A DNA stretch of 64,000 bases from Thermostichus sp047461615 (GTDB taxonomy: Bacteria; Cyanobacteriota; Cyanobacteriia; Thermostichales; Thermostichaceae). This document shows positions 46,154-56,761 of this stretch, one piece after another (position 1 is the stretch's first letter; every line of letters starts with the position of its first letter). A model generated the notes under the pieces. It was not told where the DNA came from. It saw nothing but the letters and a program-made list of their open reading frames with translations, and searched no databases. The stretch covers positions 1 to 64,000 of the forward strand of contig NZ_JANSHI010000013.1 in the NCBI RefSeq assembly GCF_047461615.1, in the 5' to 3' direction. The translations under genes were made by a program, and so were the position numbers.

Positions 46154-48796
46154 ATGCAGCCCACCAATCCCAACCAATTTACCGAGAAAGCCTGGAGCGC
46201 CCTGGTTCAATCCCAGGATGTAGCCCGACGCCACCAACAGCAGCAGTTGGAAACCGAGCACCTGCTTATCTCGCTTTTGGACCAAGAGGGCGGCCTTACC
46301 CCAATAATTCTGCAGCGGGCTGGCATTGAGCCAAGGCGGGTGCGGGATCGTGTCGAGGCTTTCATCAACCAGCAGCCAAAATTGGCGCGGGTGGATCAGC
46401 TCTACCTGGGCCGCGGCCTGGAGACCACCCTGGATCGGGCCGAGGAGTTTCGCAAAGAGTATGGCGATGATTTCATCTCGGTGGAGCACCTGCTCCTAGG
46501 AGCCCTAGACGACGAGCGGGTGGGCAAGCGGGTTCTAGCACCCCTGGGCTTGACGGTCGAGCGCCTTAAACCCGTCATTCAGCAAGTGCGAGGCAAGCAG
46601 CGGGTTACCGACAAAAACCCGGAGGCCCGCTACGAAGCCCTGGAGCGCTATGGCCGCGACCTTACCAAGGCTGCTCGCGAAGGGAAGCTGGATCCGGTCA
46701 TTGGGCGGGACGAGGAGATCCGCCGGGTCATTCAGGTGCTCTCCCGCCGCACCAAAAACAACCCCGTGCTCATCGGCGAGCCGGGCGTGGGCAAAACCGC
46801 CATTGTCGAGGGCCTGGCCCAGCGCATCAACCGGGGAGATGTGCCGGAGTCGTTGAAAAACCGGCGGGTCATTGCCTTGGACATGGGATCCCTGATTGCT
46901 GGGGCCAAGTACCGCGGCGAATTTGAAGATCGCCTCAAGGCCGTGCTGAAGGAGGTTACCGAATCGGAGGGCCAGATCATCCTCTTCATTGACGAGCTGC
47001 ACACGGTGGTAGGGGCAGGGGCCGCCGAGGGAGCCATGGATGCTGGCAACCTGCTCAAGCCCATGCTGGCCCGCGGTGAATTGCGCTGCATTGGCGCCAC
47101 CACCCTGGATGAGTACCGCAAGTACATTGAAAAAGACGCTGCCCTGGAGCGCCGCTTCCAGCCGGTGTATGTGGATCAGCCCTCCGTGGAAGACACCATC
47201 TCCATCCTGCGCGGCCTCAAGGAGCGCTACGAGCTGCACCACGGAGTAAAAATCAGCGATTCGGCCCTGGTGGCAGCGGCGGTTCTCTCCAACCGCTACA
47301 TTTCCGAGCGCTTTTTGCCCGACAAGGCCATTGACCTAGTGGATGAGGCAGCGGCCAAGCTCAAGATGGAGATTACCTCCAAGCCCGTCGAGCTAGACGA
47401 GATTGACCGGCGCATCATGCAACTGCAGATGGAGGAGCTCTCCCTCAAGAAAGAAGATGACCCCGCCTCCAAGGAGCGCCTGGGCAAAATTGAGCAGGAG
47501 CTAGCCAACTTGATGGAGCGGCAGCGGGAGCTGAGCGCCCGTTGGCAAATGGAAAAAGAGGCCATCGAGCGCCTGCAAAACCTCAAGGCCGAACGGGACG
47601 CTGTCAAGCTGCAGATTGAGCAAGCCGAGCAGAAGTACGACCTCAATCGGGCTGCCGAGCTCAAATACGGCAAGCTGATGGAGCTGGAGCGCCAAATCCA
47701 AGAACAGGAGGCCTACCTGGCCAAGCTGCAGGCCAACGGCGAGCCCTTGCTGCGGGAACAGGTGACGCCCGAAGACATTGCCGAGATTGTTTCCCGCTGG
47801 ACCGGGATCCCGGTCACTAGCCTAATGGAGTCGGAAAAGCAAAAGCTGCTGCGCCTAGAAGCCCATTTGCACCAGCGGGTGGTGGGCCAAGACGAGGCGG
47901 TAGCGGCAGTAGCGGCAGCCATCCGGCGGGCTCGGGCCGGCCTCAAGGATCCCAATCGGCCCATTGGCTCGTTCCTGTTCATGGGCCCCACTGGCGTCGG
48001 CAAAACCGAGCTGGCCCGCGCCTTGGCAGAATTCCTCTTCGACAGCTCCGAGGCAATGGTGCGCCTCGACATGTCGGAGTATATGGAGAAACACTCGGTC
48101 TCCCGCCTCATCGGCGCTCCGCCGGGCTATGTGGGCTACGAAGAAGGCGGGCAGCTTTCCGAAGCGGTGCGGCGCCGCCCCTACTCGGTGGTGCTCTTTG
48201 ACGAGGTGGAAAAAGCCCATCCCGATGTTTTCAACATCCTGCTGCAGGTGCTTGATGATGGCCGCATCACCGACTCCCAGGGCAGGACGGTAGACTTCAA
48301 AAACACCATCATCATCATGACCAGTAACATTGGCAGCGAGCTCATCCTAGAAATCGGGGGCGACGAAAGCCGCTACGAGGAGATGAAAAGCCAGGTGCTG
48401 ACTCTGTTGCGGCAGCACTTCCGGCCGGAGTTCCTCAACCGCGTGGACGAGATCATCATCTTCCACGCCCTCACCCGAGAGCAAATCCGCCAGATCGTCA
48501 GCCTGCAGATGCGGCGGGTGGAGCAGTTGCTGGCGGATCAGCAAATCGAGCTCCTGCTTACCGAAGAGGCCAAGAGCTACTTGGCCGAACTGGGCTACGA
48601 CCCCATGTTTGGTGCTCGCCCGCTGAAGCGGGTGATTCAGCGGGAGATCGAAAACCCCATCGCCACCAAGCTGCTGGAAAACGAGTTCCTGCCCGGCGAC
48701 CGCATCTTGGTGGATGTGGCCAACGAGCGGCTGGTCTTCCGCAAGATTGGCTCTCAGCCCCGCCAGGAGCCGCCTGCGGCCGTAGCCGTCAGCTAG
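46154..48796 (+). CDS. clpB: ATP-dependent disaggregase ClpB
   Basis: A hexameric Hsp100 of 880 residues that rescues aggregated protein with DnaK. The N-domain (ALVQSQDVARRHQQQQLETEHLL) precedes the first AAA+ ring with Walker A GEPGVGKTA and Walker B IILFIDELH. The coiled-coil middle domain spans about 405-525. The second ring has GPTGVGKTELARA, VVLFDEVEKAH and the SNIGSE sensor. ATG at 46154 is preferred to the TTG at 46142. No CIRCE operator is visible upstream. Confidence 0.97.
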   Translation: MQPTNPNQFTEKAWSALVQSQDVARRHQQQQLETEHLLISLLDQEGGLTPIILQRAGIEPRRVRDRVEAFINQQPKLARVDQLYLGRGLETTLDRAEEFRKEYGDDFISVEHLLLGALDDERVGKRVLAPLGLTVERLKPVIQQVRGKQRVTDKNPEARYEALERYGRDLTKAAREGKLDPVIGRDEEIRRVIQVLSRRTKNNPVLIGEPGVGKTAIVEGLAQRINRGDVPESLKNRRVIALDMGSLIAGAKYRGEFEDRLKAVLKEVTESEGQIILFIDELHTVVGAGAAEGAMDAGNLLKPMLARGELRCIGATTLDEYRKYIEKDAALERRFQPVYVDQPSVEDTISILRGLKERYELHHGVKISDSALVAAAVLSNRYISERFLPDKAIDLVDEAAAKLKMEITSKPVELDEIDRRIMQLQMEELSLKKEDDPASKERLGKIEQELANLMERQRELSARWQMEKEAIERLQNLKAERDAVKLQIEQAEQKYDLNRAAELKYGKLMELERQIQEQEAYLAKLQANGEPLLREQVTPEDIAEIVSRWTGIPVTSLMESEKQKLLRLEAHLHQRVVGQDEAVAAVAAAIRRARAGLKDPNRPIGSFLFMGPTGVGKTELARALAEFLFDSSEAMVRLDMSEYMEKHSVSRLIGAPPGYVGYEEGGQLSEAVRRRPYSVVLFDEVEKAHPDVFNILLQVLDDGRITDSQGRTVDFKNTIIIMTSNIGSELILEIGGDESRYEEMKSQVLTLLRQHFRPEFLNRVDEIIIFHALTREQIRQIVSLQMRRVEQLLADQQIELLLTEEAKSYLAELGYDPMFGARPLKRVIQREIENPIATKLLENEFLPGDRILVDVANERLVFRKIGSQPRQEPPAAVAVS

Positions 48797-48801
48797 GCCT
48801 G

Positions 48802-49203
48802 TTACAAGCTGATCACTTGGTCAGGTGGGTTGTCTTTCAAGGCCGCGTAGAGGTCGGGGAAGCAGCCCACCTGCACGCCTTTAACCACGTTTTTGGGAAC
48901 GCAGTAGCCCGGCTCCTTGCGTCCACGTCCCTGGGCGTCGCACCACTTGGGTTCCCCTTCCGCCAGGTTGCGCTCCAGGGCGCACATATCGCACATCATC
49001 AGCAAAATGTTTTGCGCTTCGGCAATCTTGGCTAGGCCCTCGCCGATGGGATCCCCCTGCCGCAAGACAAAGCAGTTGTCGTCGAAAAAGAACATGCCCA
49101 CCACTTCTGCGCCGTGGACTCCCGCCTCAAGCTGCGGCAGGATCATCTGGCCTAGCTTGTAGGTGCCGCCGCGGGGGCTAATGAATACGTAAGCAACTTT
49201 CAC
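48802..49203 (-). CDS. DsrE-like small protein with six cysteines
   Basis: A 133-residue soluble protein starting KVAYVFISPRGGTYKLGQMILPQL, with FFFDDNCFVLRQGDPIGEGLAKI, in the pattern of DsrE/DsrF-like sulfur-relay proteins. Cysteines are at 44, 71, 74, 88, 101 and 114. The C71-x2-C74 pair and the spacing of the rest suggest metal binding or persulfide handling. The GTG at 49203 is the best start because it precedes the first strand. It converges on clpB with only 5 bases between stops. The function is not known. Confidence 0.65.
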   Translation of the reverse strand: MKVAYVFISPRGGTYKLGQMILPQLEAGVHGAEVVGMFFFDDNCFVLRQGDPIGEGLAKIAEAQNILLMMCDMCALERNLAEGEPKWCDAQGRGRKEPGYCVPKNVVKGVQVGCFPDLYAALKDNPPDQVISL

Positions 49204-49686
49204 GGCTAATTTGCTCCAATCGTCACCAGTTATGATTATCACTGATTATCACTTAGGCAAGCCACTTGCGCCCACGGCGATGCAGAGAGGGCGGGTTCAA
49301 GCCCCTCACTCTAGCTTTTTTCTAGAGCTCTGCCTCCCAAAGCCTTACTGGCACCAGTTCCAGACCGACCAAGAGGTCGTGGAAGCCGTCTTGCCGCTTT
49401 CCCAAACCCGCTCACCCTCCGCTCGGGGAGCTGCCCATCGTCCACTCAAATCGCTTACGACCCTCGACTGGTGCAAGCAAGATTGTTCCCTCCCTCTACG
49501 TGCTCGCTAAGCCAAGGTGCTCGACAAGCCAAACTGGGCACGAGGGTTCCTGCGGATTTTAGCCAAACCAGAGGGATGTAAGGCTGAGCTAAGGGAAAGC
49601 TAGCAAGGGTGTCAATCTTGACTTAGACAAGCCAACAATCGCTATCTGCCCCTAGGGAGGTTACCGGGCCGCTGCAGGGCATAGGC
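49204..49686. other. 483-base region without recognisable gene
   Basis: It separates two divergently placed minus-strand genes. An open frame at 49211-49510 has no family similarity and unnatural composition. A CTCTAG / CTAGAG stem with a T-rich loop occupies 49309-49327. A GGTTCAAGCCC stretch at 49294 resembles a tRNA T-loop, but no acceptor or anticodon arm can be built. The rest may be decayed sequence. Confidence 0.4.
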
Positions 49687-50766
49687 CTAGCTCTTCTTGT
49701 AGTAATCAGGACCTTTGTTGACAAAGTCCAGGGTGTAGGCAGCTCGGTAGTTGATAGTTGGCTCAAAGACGCCTGCTACAGTCATGGCCTCAAAGAAGCT
49801 TTGCCAACGTTCGTGGGTCATGGCGCCAATGCCCTTTTCCAGGGCGTCGCCAGACAAAATGATGCCGTACTCTTTCAACTTCTCAAAGCTGTAGGCCAAC
49901 TGCTCATCGGTCATCTCTGGGTTATCCCGCTTGATGAGGCGATAGGCGGGGCGAGGATCCTCGAGAAAGCTGTACCAGCCCTTGATGGAGGCATCGACAA
50001 ATCGCTGCACCAAGTCAGGCTTGGTTTTCACCAATTGGCGCCGCGTCTCGATGGTCGTAGCATAGGGGTTGTAGCCGTAGTCGGCCAGGAGGAAAACGAC
50101 TGGCTTAAACCCTCCTTGTTTTTCGATGGCAAAAGGCTCAGAGGTGAGGTACCCCTGCTGGGCGGAGCTGGGATCGGCCAAGAAGGGGCCAGGGTTGAAG
50201 TTGTAGGGGCGGGTTTGGTCGTCAGTAAAGCCGTACTTGGCTTTCAGGAAGGGCCAGTAGGTGGTAAAGGCCCCCTTGGACACGAAAATGGGTCGGCCCT
50301 TGAGCTCCTCCAGGCGCTTGGTGCCGGGATGGGCCAGGAGAACCTGCGGGTCTTTTTGGAAAATAGCCGCCACGCAGATGAGCGGGATCCCTTCCCGCAC
50401 AGCGTTGATGACTCCCGCGCTTCCCCCCATGGCAAAGTCAGCAGCTCCACCGGCCAAAATCTGGGTGATGTTGACCTGGGGGCTGCCCATCTTGATGGTG
50501 ACGTCTAGCCCGTACTCGCGGTAAATGCCTGTGGCCACCGCCTGATAGAAGCCGCCATGCTCCGCTTGGGCATACCAGTTGGTAGCATAGGAAACTCGGT
50601 CGAGCTTGGATCTCTGCGCCACGATGAGGGTGGGGGAAGTTCGCCGCTGCGCTTGAGCACCTGCTGCGGCCAGCAAACTGCCTCCTAGCGCGGCAGCTCC
50701 TGCTTTGAGCAACTGACGACGGCTGAAAGTGCCACTATTGGACTTAGGGGATCCAGCCGAGGCCAT
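49687..50766 (-). CDS. ABC transporter substrate-binding protein, NMT1/THI5-like, Tat-exported
   Basis: A 359-residue periplasmic protein. The N-terminus has a twin-arginine signal (SRRQLLKAGAAALGG, Arg 16-17). The mature domain fits the SsuA/TauA/THI5-like fold: VSYATNWYAQAEHGGFYQAVATGIYREYGLDVTI, then GGAADFAMGGSAGV and KGRPIFVSKGAF. The ligand cannot be read. Relatives bind sulfonates, pyrimidines or vitamin precursors. It is divergent from nadC with 22 bases between start codons. No permease or ATPase gene is adjacent. ATG at 50766 is preferred to TTG at 50772. Confidence 0.85.
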   Translation of the reverse strand: MASAGSPKSNSGTFSRRQLLKAGAAALGGSLLAAAGAQAQRRTSPTLIVAQRSKLDRVSYATNWYAQAEHGGFYQAVATGIYREYGLDVTIKMGSPQVNITQILAGGAADFAMGGSAGVINAVREGIPLICVAAIFQKDPQVLLAHPGTKRLEELKGRPIFVSKGAFTTYWPFLKAKYGFTDDQTRPYNFNPGPFLADPSSAQQGYLTSEPFAIEKQGGFKPVVFLLADYGYNPYATTIETRRQLVKTKPDLVQRFVDASIKGWYSFLEDPRPAYRLIKRDNPEMTDEQLAYSFEKLKEYGIILSGDALEKGIGAMTHERWQSFFEAMTVAGVFEPTINYRAAYTLDFVNKGPDYYKKS

Positions 50767-50788
50767 AAGCAACCAACTTCTGCAAAAG

Positions 50789-51631
50789 ATGATGCAAGCA
50801 TTCTACATCCCAGAGGAGACCCTGTGCGCCTGGCTACAGGAAGATCTTGGCCACGGCGATCTCACCAGTGAGCTGACCCTGCCCCCCGGCGTGGAGGGCG
50901 AGGCGGTGATCCTAGCCAAGGAGCCAGGGATCCTAGCGGGTTTGGGGATTGCCAAGCGGGTTTTCCGGCTAGTGGATCCCCAGGTGCAGTTCGCCCCCAA
51001 GGTAGAGGAAGGAGCCTCTGTGGCTGCTGGCCAGGAGGTAGTCCAGCTCAAGGGATCCCTGCGGGGCATTCTGGCAGCAGAAAGGCTGGCGCTAAACCTT
51101 CTCCAAAGGCTTTCCGGCATTGCCACCCTCACCCGCACCTACGTAGAGGCGCTGCGGGGAACTTCAGCCCAGCTTTTGGACACCCGCAAGACCACCCCTG
51201 GCTTGCGCGCCCTGGAGAAATACGCGGTCCGAGTCGGGGGCGGCAAAAACCACCGCTTTGGCCTCTTCGACGGCATCTTGATCAAGGAAAACCACATCCG
51301 CGGCGCAGGCGGCATCTCGGCAGCCATCCAGCGGGCCAAAGCAGGGGCCCCCCACCACCTCAAGGTCGAGGTTGAGGTACGCAACCTCCAAGAGCTGGAG
51401 GAGGCTTTGGCAGCAGGCGCTGATCTAATTCTTCTCGATAACTTCCCCTTGGAGCAGATCCGGGTTGCCGTTCAACGGGTAGGGGGGAAAGTTCCCCTAG
51501 AAGCTAGCGGCAACATGAACCTAGAGCGCGCCCGGCAAGCGGCTGAGGCAGGCGTGGATTACATCAGTGTGGGGGCCCTGACTCACTCGGCCAAAGCCTT
51601 GGATCTCTCTTTGCTAGTAGTGCGGCCCTAA
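50789..51631 (+). CDS. nadC: Quinolinate phosphoribosyltransferase (carboxylating)
   Basis: Converts quinolinate and PRPP to nicotinate mononucleotide, CO2 and pyrophosphate. The 280 residues contain LGHGDLTSELT near 19, the DTRKTTPGLRALEKYAVRVGGGKNHRFGLFDG block near 132-164, VEVEVRNLQE near 193 and EASGN near 235. The start is one of two adjacent ATGs (50789, 50792). It is the first gene of a nadC-nadA-nadB cluster. Confidence 0.96.
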   Translation: MMQAFYIPEETLCAWLQEDLGHGDLTSELTLPPGVEGEAVILAKEPGILAGLGIAKRVFRLVDPQVQFAPKVEEGASVAAGQEVVQLKGSLRGILAAERLALNLLQRLSGIATLTRTYVEALRGTSAQLLDTRKTTPGLRALEKYAVRVGGGKNHRFGLFDGILIKENHIRGAGGISAAIQRAKAGAPHHLKVEVEVRNLQELEEALAAGADLILLDNFPLEQIRVAVQRVGGKVPLEASGNMNLERARQAAEAGVDYISVGALTHSAKALDLSLLVVRP

Positions 51632-51748
51632 GGTCTGCCCTGGCGGGGGCTGCTTCTGATGCTAGGCTAGATGAATAGCCCAGCTGCTGGGCAACGCTTT
51701 GTCTAGGATTTTTTGGCAGGCAGCCCGGCAAGTCAGGATCTGTACCCG

Positions 51749-52699
51749 ATGGCCGGCCTAGATAGGATGACAGAAGCAACCCTCGTGCAGGAAATAGCTC
51801 GGCTCAAGCGAGAAAGGCAGGCGGTTATCCTAGCCCACTCCTACCAACTCCCCGAGGTGCAAGAGGTGGCGGACTTTGTGGGAGACTCGCTGGGCCTGGC
51901 CCGTGAGGCGCAGAAAACGAACGCCCAGGTCATCGTCTTTGCGGGCGTCCACTTCATGGCCGAAACGGCAGCCATCCTCAACCCGGAAAAGACGGTGCTG
52001 CTGCCGGATCTGGAGGCTGGCTGCTCCCTAGCTGACAGCATCCGCCCGGAGGATGTGCAGCGCTGGAAAGAGGCCAACCCAGAAGGCCTGGTGGTTGCCT
52101 ACGTCAACACCGCTGCCGAGATCAAGGCCCTAGCCGATGTCTGCGTAACCAGCGCCAACGCGGTTCAAGTGGTGGCTAGCCTGCCGCCGGATCGCCCCAT
52201 CTTTTTTGTGCCGGATATGTTCCTGGGGGCCTATGTAGCCCAGGCAACGGGGAGGGAGCTGGACCTGTTCCCCGGCGAGTGCCACGTCCATGTCGGCATC
52301 CGGGAGGAGCACCTCAAGGCAATGGCAGAGAGGCACCCAGAGGCGGAGTTCCTCATCCACCCCGAGTGCAGTTGTGGCTCCAGTTGTCTATTTCTCAAGC
52401 CGGACGCCAAGCTCCTTTCTACCGAGGGGATGGTGCGTTATGCCAAAACTTCGGCCAGCCGCGAGTTTGTGGTCGCCACCGAAGTGGGCATTCTCCACCG
52501 GCTGCAAAAAGAGGCTCCCAACAAGAGGTTTATCCCTGTCAAAGCAGACGCCGTCTGCGAGTACATGAAAAAAATTACTCTGGAAAAGATCTATCGCTCC
52601 CTGCTGGAGATGCGCCACGTGATCCAGGTGCCAGAGGCGGTGGCCGAAAAAGCCCGCAAGTCCCTCCTGGCCATGCTGTCGGTGCCGGCGGGAGCCTAG
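51749..52699 (+). CDS. nadA: Quinolinate synthase
   Basis: Condenses iminoaspartate with dihydroxyacetone phosphate to quinolinate, using an oxygen-sensitive [4Fe-4S] cluster. Probable ligand cysteines are in LEAGCSLADS (near 90), DLFPGECHVHVG (near 177) and the C-terminal HPECSCGSSC (near 208). The 316 residues match the family. ATG at 51749 was chosen. An ATG at 51767 would remove only six residues. It lies 117 bases after nadC and 31 bases before nadB. Confidence 0.95.
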   Translation: MAGLDRMTEATLVQEIARLKRERQAVILAHSYQLPEVQEVADFVGDSLGLAREAQKTNAQVIVFAGVHFMAETAAILNPEKTVLLPDLEAGCSLADSIRPEDVQRWKEANPEGLVVAYVNTAAEIKALADVCVTSANAVQVVASLPPDRPIFFVPDMFLGAYVAQATGRELDLFPGECHVHVGIREEHLKAMAERHPEAEFLIHPECSCGSSCLFLKPDAKLLSTEGMVRYAKTSASREFVVATEVGILHRLQKEAPNKRFIPVKADAVCEYMKKITLEKIYRSLLEMRHVIQVPEAVAEKARKSLLAMLSVPAGA

Positions 52700-52730
52700 A
52701 AGCGCCCCGGTCGAGGGGCGGTTTTGTCCA

Positions 52731-54238
52731 GTGGTGTCCACGGCTTTCCCGGCGGAAACAGACCTCCTGATCCTGGGAGCAGGGGTGGCAGGGGTCTATG
52801 CAGCCCTGTGGGCGGAAGCGGAGGGGGCCAGAGCCCTGGTGGTGAGCAAGGATCCCCTCCCCTCGGGATCCACCCCTTGGGCGCAGGGGGGGGTGGCTTT
52901 TCCGCTGGATGCGGCGGATGTGGAGGCCCACCTCCAGGACACCCTGCAGGCAGGCCGGGGCCTGGTGGAGACCGAAGTGGCCCGCTCCATTCTGGAGGAA
53001 GCGCCCTTTCATCTGGAGAAGCTTTTGTCCTGGGATCTGCCCTTCCACCCTGAGCCAGTGCGGGAAGGGGGCCATTCGCGGGCGCGGGTACGCCATCTGG
53101 GAGGGGATCGGAGTGGGCTATGGCTTCTCAGAGGCCTGCTGGCTCGCCTGAGCAAGCCGCCTTTGGAGGGCTACACAGCCCTCAGCCTTTTGATGGCAGG
53201 GGAGAGAGTGGGAGGAGCCCTGCTCCTCGGGCCGGAGGGCTTTCTTCAGGTAAGGGCGGGGGCGGTTCTCCTGGCTACAGGCGGGTTTGGCAGCCTCTTC
53301 CCCCTCTCCACAGCTCCGCCGGGAGCTACTGGTGATGGCATGGCCCTGGCCTGGCGAGCAGGGGCCATTCTCAGGGATCTCGAGTTTGTGCAGTTTCACC
53401 CCACCGTTTTGCCTAATGGAGCCCTGGTCAGTGAAGCCGCCCGAGGGGCAGGGGCCGTGCTGCTCAACGCCTGGAGGGAGCGCTTTATGCCTCGCTATGC
53501 GGAGCTGGGGGATCTAGCGCCGCGGGATGTGGTGGCCCAGGCAGTGTTCTGGGAGCAGCAGCGGACGGGGGGAGTTTACCTGGACCTCCAAGCTGTGCCC
53601 CATCTGGAAGAGCGCTTTCCTACCGTTGTTGCCTCTGCCCGCGCTTTGGGGCTGGATCCCAGAAGGGAGCCCCTGCCGGTTGCTCCCGCTGCCCACTACG
53701 TCATGGGCGGCGTGCGAACGGATGCTTTTGGCTGCACGGGCCTGCCGGGCCTCTACGCGGCGGGGGAAGTGGCTTCTACGGGCCTGCACGGGGCAAACCG
53801 TTTGGCTTCCAACAGCCTCTTGGAGGGGCTGGTCATGGGCAAGCGGGCTGCCCTAGCTGCCCTGCGGGACCTCCAGGATCCACCGCGGCAGGTGCAGGCT
53901 CTACCGGTGCTGACGGCGCCGCCCTCTCTGCTTCCTGAGCTCAGGCAGCAGGTGGGAGAAGCCCTGGGCGTGGTGCGGGAGGGAGAGCGGCTGCGGGCTT
54001 TTCTGGCTTTTGCAGAGGCCCTACCCCTGGAGGAGAAGCCCTGGGCCAGCCGGGAGGAGGTCGAGGCCGGGAGTTTGCTGCTGCTTGCCCGCCTGGTGGC
54101 GCAAGGGGCTCTGTTGCGAGAGGAAAGCCGCGGAGCCCACTTCCGCAAGGATTTCCCCCAAGAAGGAGATCCTTTCCATACGGAAGTGCGGGGCTTTACG
54201 GTTAAGCAGACACCCCTGGGTCTAGGTGGGGCTTCCCT

Positions 54239-54242
<4 letters not shown>
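52731..54242 (+). CDS. nadB: L-aspartate oxidase
   Basis: A flavoprotein of 503 residues oxidising aspartate to iminoaspartate. The FAD motif DLLILGAGVAGVYAALWAE is at residues 11-29, the AQGGVA block near 47, EGGHSRARVRHLGGD near 110, EFVQFHPT near 223, AAHYVMGGV near 325 and TGLHGANRLASNSLLEGLV near 350. The N-terminal third is more divergent from the common NadB pattern than the rest. The start is GTG. The stop shares CTAG with that of the convergent gnd. Confidence 0.93.
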
Positions 54243-55648
<1,406 letters not shown>

Positions 55649-55738
55649 GGCTGAGGTACGATCAATGCCTCACCCAATCTAAAGGTCAATCCGGCTGGCG
55701 AGGGTCAGGGATCCTGTTTTCTTCACCTTTGCCAGCTT

Positions 55739-56224
55739 TCAAGGACAGCCGAGACTTGCGCGAGTGGAAACTCCGGTTACGGGATGGGATCCCTCCGCTC
55801 GCTGGCACAACTGGCGCAGGGCCGCCCGATCCACATAGGCCTCGCTGAAGTCGGCGCCGGCAATCTGAGCCCCTTCCCAAACGGCCCGCGCGGCGATCGC
55901 TCCCCTGAGGTTGGCTCCTCGGAGGTCGGCACCCGCTAGGTTGGCCAGATCCAGCAGGCTGTTGCTCAGATCCGCCCCAGCCAGGTTGGCCCCCGCCAGA
56001 TTGGCCTTGGTGAAGACCACGCCGGTGAGGTTAGCCCCGTGCAGGTCGGCACCCTGCAGGTTGGCGCTGACAAAGCTGCTGCCTCGCCAATCCTGACGCG
56101 ACAGATCCTGCCCTCGCAGATCGGCGTTGTTGAAGTTGAGGCGAGTCTGGCCGTTCGCCGCCGATCCCCACAGACCCCACAGCAGCAGCGTCGCCGCCAG
56201 CAGGATCCCCAGGGGGATCCGCAT
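55739..56224 (-). CDS. Exported pentapeptide-repeat protein
   Basis: A 161-residue protein. ATG at 56224 starts a signal peptide (MRIPLGILLAATLLLWGLWGSAANG). The open frame runs further, but only to a TTG. Residues 30-130 consist of about 17 A(D/N)LxG-type pentapeptides (ADLRG, ANLQG, ADLHG, ANLAG, ADLSN and so on), forming a right-handed quadrilateral beta-helix. The C-terminus has two Cys (in LCQRA and LGCP) that may form a disulfide. Similar proteins sit in the thylakoid lumen or periplasm. Their function is unknown. Confidence 0.88.
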   Translation of the reverse strand: MRIPLGILLAATLLLWGLWGSAANGQTRLNFNNADLRGQDLSRQDWRGSSFVSANLQGADLHGANLTGVVFTKANLAGANLAGADLSNSLLDLANLAGADLRGANLRGAIAARAVWEGAQIAGADFSEAYVDRAALRQLCQRAEGSHPVTGVSTRASLGCP

Positions 56225-56330
56225 CTGGGATCCCCTCTTGGCTTTTGCTGCCTCAGGACGCTTCAAAGCGCTCAACTCCTTCCGCAAGTTCTTATCATTA
56301 TCAGAAAATCTAGGTCTAGAACCCTGCCCT

Positions 56331-56726
56331 CTAGGGCAGCTTTTCTTGGTTTTGGATGTAGGCCACTAAGAGATGCAGAGGGGCACCCCCAACACTAGAA
56401 GCCAAGTAGCTGGGACTCCACAAGGCATTCTTGCCGTAAGGTTTAGGTAGTTTAGCTTGCCCGCACTTGCGACTCGAAACTCCCTTCAGTGCATTCACCA
56501 TTTGAGAGATAGACCACTTGGGCGGGTAGGCAATTAGAAGGCGGACGTAGTCTGCCTCGCCGTTAAACTCCAAGACCTCAAAGTCCATCTTTCGGGCAAC
56601 ACTCTTAAACACCTCCGCAATCAAGTTTAAACTCTCTTGAGTGAGTATCTTTCGCCTGGATTTGGTGACGAACACCAGCTGAGCCTGCAGACTGGAAACA
56701 CTGTTGCGGTCTCTCCTTAATTTCAT
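56331..56726 (-). CDS. tnpA: IS200-like transposase TnpA with mutated HUH motif
   Basis: A 131-residue Y1 single-strand transposase, recognisable from LVFVTKSRRKILT, IAYPPKWSISQMVNALKGVSSR and NALWSPSYLASSVGGAPL. The putative nucleophile Tyr 123 lies in AYIQNQ. The metal-binding His-x-His of the family (DHVHLL) is replaced by DYVRLL. His 60 is Tyr (TAC) and His 62 is Arg (CGC), each one base away from a CAC codon. Single-strand cleavage is therefore probably abolished. The frame is otherwise intact, consistent with recent inactivation. Confidence 0.88.
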   Translation of the reverse strand: MKLRRDRNSVSSLQAQLVFVTKSRRKILTQESLNLIAEVFKSVARKMDFEVLEFNGEADYVRLLIAYPPKWSISQMVNALKGVSSRKCGQAKLPKPYGKNALWSPSYLASSVGGAPLHLLVAYIQNQEKLP

Positions 56727-56761
56727 GTGCTATCCTGGACATGCCAACTTGACTCTAGCCC

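Noticed and set aside
49290..49315. tRNA-like GGTTCAAGCCC stretch
   Set aside because: Only three good pairs can be formed in a T-arm and there is no matching acceptor, D or anticodon arm upstream.
49211..49510. 99-codon open frame as a gene
   Set aside because: There is no family resemblance, no ribosome-binding site and an odd composition. It is probably a chance frame in decayed sequence.
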